Under the pieces are notes generated by a model that ran no database searches, had not been told where the DNA came from, and saw nothing but the letters and a program-made list of their open reading frames with translations. A program made the position numbers and the translations under genes. From UBA668 sp046086305 (GTDB taxonomy: Bacteria; Actinomycetota; Acidimicrobiia; Acidimicrobiales; Ilumatobacteraceae), in contig JBJSXI010000013.1 of the NCBI GenBank assembly GCA_046086305.1, positions 1-10,172 of the forward strand: a stretch of DNA of 10,172 nt. The letters are read 5' to 3'. This document shows, one piece after another, positions 9,058 through 10,172 of this stretch (its first letter is position 1; every line of letters begins with the position of its first letter).

Positions 9058-9143
9058 GGGTCGGTGCCCGAGTGGCCAAAGGGAGTTGACTGTAAATCAA
9101 CCGGCGTCGTCCTTCGGAGGTTCGAATCCTTCCCGGCCCACCA
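9058..9143 (+). tRNA. tRNA-Tyr, anticodon GTA
   Basis: The 7-bp acceptor stem GGGTCGG pairs with CCGGCCC (one T-G wobble). The anticodon arm TTGA-CTGTAAA-TCAA gives anticodon GTA. A long variable arm, expected of class II bacterial tRNA-Tyr, lies between it and the T arm, which has the canonical loop TTCGAAT. Discriminator A and an encoded CCA end the gene. The TAA following GTA in the loop fits the A37-A38 common in tRNA-Tyr. It is divergent from yajQ and is followed 3 bases later by a strong hairpin. Confidence 0.96.
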
Positions 9144-9146
9144 CCT

Positions 9147-9175
9147 CGATCGCCAGGCCTCGTGCCTGGCGATCG
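9147..9175. terminator. Perfect 12-bp hairpin, likely bidirectional terminator
   Basis: CGATCGCCAGGC (9147-9158) and GCCTGGCGATCG (9164-9175) are exact reverse complements around the 5-base loop CTCGT. The hairpin lies just after tRNA-Tyr and, on the other strand, about 30 bases past the stop of the convergent GNAT gene, so it could end both transcripts. No U-tract follows on either side, as is common for terminators in high-GC actinobacteria. Confidence 0.8.
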
Positions 9176-9206
9176 TCGCGTCCGGCCACGGGCGGCGAGC
9201 CGCTGA

Positions 9207-9704
9207 TCAGCCGAGGAGTCGCTCCATCAGGGCGACGTCGTGCCAGCGACCGAACTTGCGTCCGACCTCGCGTTCGATGCCCACGAGCTCGAAGCCGAGT
9301 GAGCGGTGCAGGCGGATCGAGGCCTCACCGGTCGCGTTGATACGGGCGAACACGGCGTGGAACCCCGAGGTGGCGGCCACCTCGAGCAGTTCGGCGAGCA
9401 GCGTGCGGCCGATCCCGAGTCCGTGGCGGTCGCGCCGGACATAGACCGAGTCCTCGACGCTGGTGCGGTAGGCGGCCCGCTCGCGGTAGGGCGACAGTGA
9501 GGCGAAGCCGACGATCTCGGCCCCGTCGGCGGCGACGATCGTCGACAGTGCCCCGGTGCGGTCGGCGAGCCATTGGCGCTGGTCGTCGAGGCTGCGTGGG
9601 ACGAGGTCGAAGGTGGCCGTGCCCTGGAGGACCTCGTGGTTGTAGATCTCACGGATCTGCTCGGCGTCGGCCACGACGGCGGGGCGGATCGCGACACCGG
9701 CCAC
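9207..9704 (-). CDS. GNAT N-acetyltransferase, phosphinothricin/methionine-sulfoximine type
   Basis: This is a 165-residue cytoplasmic acetyltransferase using acetyl-CoA. It begins with 'IRPAVVADAEQIREIYNHEV' (residues 6-25), followed by 'GTATFDLVPRS', a start typical of the Pat/Bar/MnaT (YncA) group. The acetyl-CoA pyrophosphate-binding motif A is 'RHGLGIGRTLL' (93-103). E84 in 'SVEDSVYV' is at the place of the active-site glutamate of this group. 'RINATGEASIRLHRSLGFE' (121-139) is motif B, and 'GRKFGRWHDVALMERLL' is the characteristic end. Substrates of relatives include phosphinothricin, methionine sulfoximine or sulfone, and related amino acids; the natural substrate here is unknown. The GTG start at 9704 is supported by a -10-like TACCCT ending 8 bases upstream. 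The gene stands alone and converges on tRNA-Tyr. Confidence 0.9.
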   Translation of the reverse strand: MAGVAIRPAVVADAEQIREIYNHEVLQGTATFDLVPRSLDDQRQWLADRTGALSTIVAADGAEIVGFASLSPYRERAAYRTSVEDSVYVRRDRHGLGIGRTLLAELLEVAATSGFHAVFARINATGEASIRLHRSLGFELVGIEREVGRKFGRWHDVALMERLLG

Positions 9705-9712
9705 GGCGCCCG

Positions 9713-9718
9713 AGGGTA
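9713..9718 (-). promoter_or_regulatory. Putative -10 box of the GNAT gene (leaderless transcript)
   Basis: On the minus strand TACCCT, in the context CGGCTACCCT, ends 8 bases before the GTG start. The context and spacing are nearly the same as upstream of kup (CGGCTACCGT, also 8 bases). No Shine-Dalgarno sequence lies between box and start. Confidence 0.42.
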
Positions 9719-9772
9719 GCCGTCAGGTGCCCGGTTTTCGGGGTCCCGTAGCCGCCTACCCCGGACGACCGC

Positions 9773-9778
9773 TAGCAT
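9773..9778 (+). promoter_or_regulatory. Putative -10 box of the tRNA-Thr/tRNA-Met/tuf unit
   Basis: TAGCAT, in the context CCGCTAGCAT, matches the GCTAnCnT pattern and lies 37 bases before tRNA-Thr. It is the best promoter candidate in the 9705-9815 gap for the tRNA genes and possibly tuf. The longer distance would leave a leader of about 30 bases rich in GC. Confidence 0.33.
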
Positions 9779-9815
9779 CGCCCCTCGGCTTGCGGGCTCG
9801 CTCGCGCGCCCCAAA

Positions 9816-9888
9816 GCCCTCTTAGCTCAGTCGGTAGAGCAACGCCATGGTAAGGCGTAGGTCGTCGGTTCGATTCCGACAGAGGGCT
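9816..9888 (+). tRNA. tRNA-Thr, anticodon GGT
   Basis: The acceptor stem GCCCTCT pairs fully with AGAGGGC. The D arm TAGCTCAGTCGGTAGAGCA is canonical. The anticodon arm ACGCC-ATGGTAA-GGCGT gives anticodon GGT, reading ACC and ACT. The T arm GTCGG-TTCGATT-CCGAC is perfect. The discriminator is T and no CCA is encoded, so CCA must be added after transcription, unlike the other two tRNAs here. Confidence 0.97.
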
Positions 9889-9902
9889 CGACCACACGGT
9901 CG
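9889..9902 (+). repeat. Small hairpin between tRNA-Thr and tRNA-Met
   Basis: CGACC and GGTCG flank the 4-base loop ACAC, directly abutting the tRNA-Thr 3' end. It is too short and lacks a U-tract, so it is more likely a spacer or processing feature than a terminator. This fits co-transcription of the two tRNAs. Confidence 0.3.
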
Positions 9903-9927
9903 GGTCCCCCGGTCGCGGCAAAGCCCT

Positions 9928-10004
9928 GGCGGCGTAGCTCAGTTGGTCAGAGCATCCGGCTCATAATCGGAAGGTCATCGGTTCGATCCCGATCGCCGCT
10001 ACCA
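9928..10004 (+). tRNA. tRNA-Met (elongator type), anticodon CAT
   Basis: The acceptor stem GGCGGCG pairs with CGCCGCT, with a G1-U72 wobble at the end, then discriminator A and an encoded CCA. The anticodon arm TCCGG-CTCATAA-TCGGA gives CAT. The T arm ATCGG-TTCGATC-CCGAT is canonical. It lacks the anticodon-stem GGG/CCC run and C1-A72 mismatch of initiator tRNA. The 'GTAGCTCAGTTGGT' D arm resembles elongator tRNA-Met. A tRNA-Ile2 with a lysidine-modified CAT cannot be fully excluded by eye. Confidence 0.9.
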
Positions 10005-10027
10005 CAGTCCACAACCAACACACACCC

Positions 10028-10035
10028 GAGGAGAG
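10028..10035 (+). promoter_or_regulatory. Strong ribosome binding site of tuf
   Basis: GAGGAGAG lies 8 bases before the tuf ATG, a near-complete match to the anti-Shine-Dalgarno sequence. It is the only strong ribosome binding site seen in the window; the other protein genes appear coupled or leaderless. This suits a very highly translated gene downstream of tRNAs. Confidence 0.8.
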
Positions 10036-10043
10036 GGTCTCCA

Positions 10044-10172
10044 ATGAGCAAGGCGAAGTTCGAGCGTACGAAGCCGCATGTGAATATCGGCACGATGGGT
10101 CATATTGATCATGGGAAGACGACGTTGACGGCGGCGATTTCCAAGACGTTGGCGGATCGTGGGTTGGCGCAG
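10044..10172 (+). CDS. tuf: Elongation factor Tu, N-terminal part (runs off the window)
   Basis: The first 43 residues of EF-Tu are visible; the rest lies beyond the window. The start 'MSKAKFERTKPHVNIGT' and the GTP-binding P-loop 'GHIDHGKT' (residues 19-26) are diagnostic. EF-Tu delivers aminoacyl-tRNA to the ribosome as a GTP complex. Two conservative changes from the common 'GTIGHVDHGKTT' are seen (Ile to Met at 18 and Val to Ile at 21). The ATG is fixed by the GAGGAG site 8 bases upstream. It follows tRNA-Met by 39 bases with no promoter or terminator evident between, so co-transcription with the tRNAs is likely. By hand count, 11 codons end in T and 5 in C, the reverse of the bias in neighbouring genes. 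Confidence 0.95.
   Translation, partial: MSKAKFERTKPHVNIGTMGHIDHGKTTLTAAISKTLADRGLAQ

Noticed and set aside
9056..9444. Plus-strand open frames running through tRNA-Tyr and opposite the GNAT gene
   Set aside because: They begin in or just before a clear tRNA gene and continue antisense to a conserved acetyltransferase; the translations show no family similarity.

Overview
The window looks like a chromosomal piece of a high-GC actinobacterium. A lineage such as Acidimicrobiia (Ilumatobacter-like) is my guess, based on codon use (almost all third positions G or C), the protein families present, GTG starts placed directly behind -10-like boxes, and the elongator-type tRNA-Met with a G1-U72 end pair. 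No 16S or species marker is present, so this placement is inference.

Layout. (1) 1-2760, plus strand: the 3' end of the respiratory complex I operon, with the end of nuoM, a complete nuoN, and, overlapping nuoN by 17 bases, a MidA/NDUFAF7-family SAM-dependent methyltransferase. In mitochondria this family methylates a complex I subunit, so the overlap is meaningful context. (2) 2819-4693: kup, a potassium/proton symporter. (3) 4737-6686: acs, AMP-forming acetyl-CoA synthetase. (4) 6730-8523: a single-pass membrane protein with a disordered, repeat-bearing cytoplasmic N-terminus and a large outer domain. I read that domain as a degenerate relative of secreted HExxH metallopeptidases whose catalytic residues are lost. 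It ends 3 bases from the convergent yajQ. (5) 8527-9015, minus strand: yajQ. (6) 9058-9175: tRNA-Tyr(GTA), followed by a perfect 12-bp hairpin. (7) 9207-9704, minus strand: a GNAT acetyltransferase of the phosphinothricin/methionine-sulfoximine type. (8) 9816-10172: tRNA-Thr(GGT), tRNA-Met(CAT) and the start of tuf (EF-Tu), a tRNA-tuf arrangement resembling the E. coli tufB operon.

Regulation. Several transcription units show a box of the form TAnnnT, often GCTAnCnT, upstream of the gene. In four protein genes (kup, the 6730 membrane protein, yajQ and the GNAT) it ends only 6-8 bases before the start codon with no Shine-Dalgarno sequence, which predicts leaderless mRNAs. tuf differs: it has a strong GAGGAG ribosome binding site. 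The first 43 codons of tuf also favour T-ending over C-ending codons, opposite to the first 43 codons of kup.

Most of the window is ordinary housekeeping DNA. The points most worth a second look are the methyltransferase embedded at the nuo operon end, the apparent pseudo-metallopeptidase, the recurring leaderless promoter pattern and the aberrant tuf codon use. No mobile element, CRISPR array or defence system is visible. There is no gene-free stretch over 300 bases; the longest gap, 9705-9815, holds the GNAT and tRNA-Thr promoter candidates.
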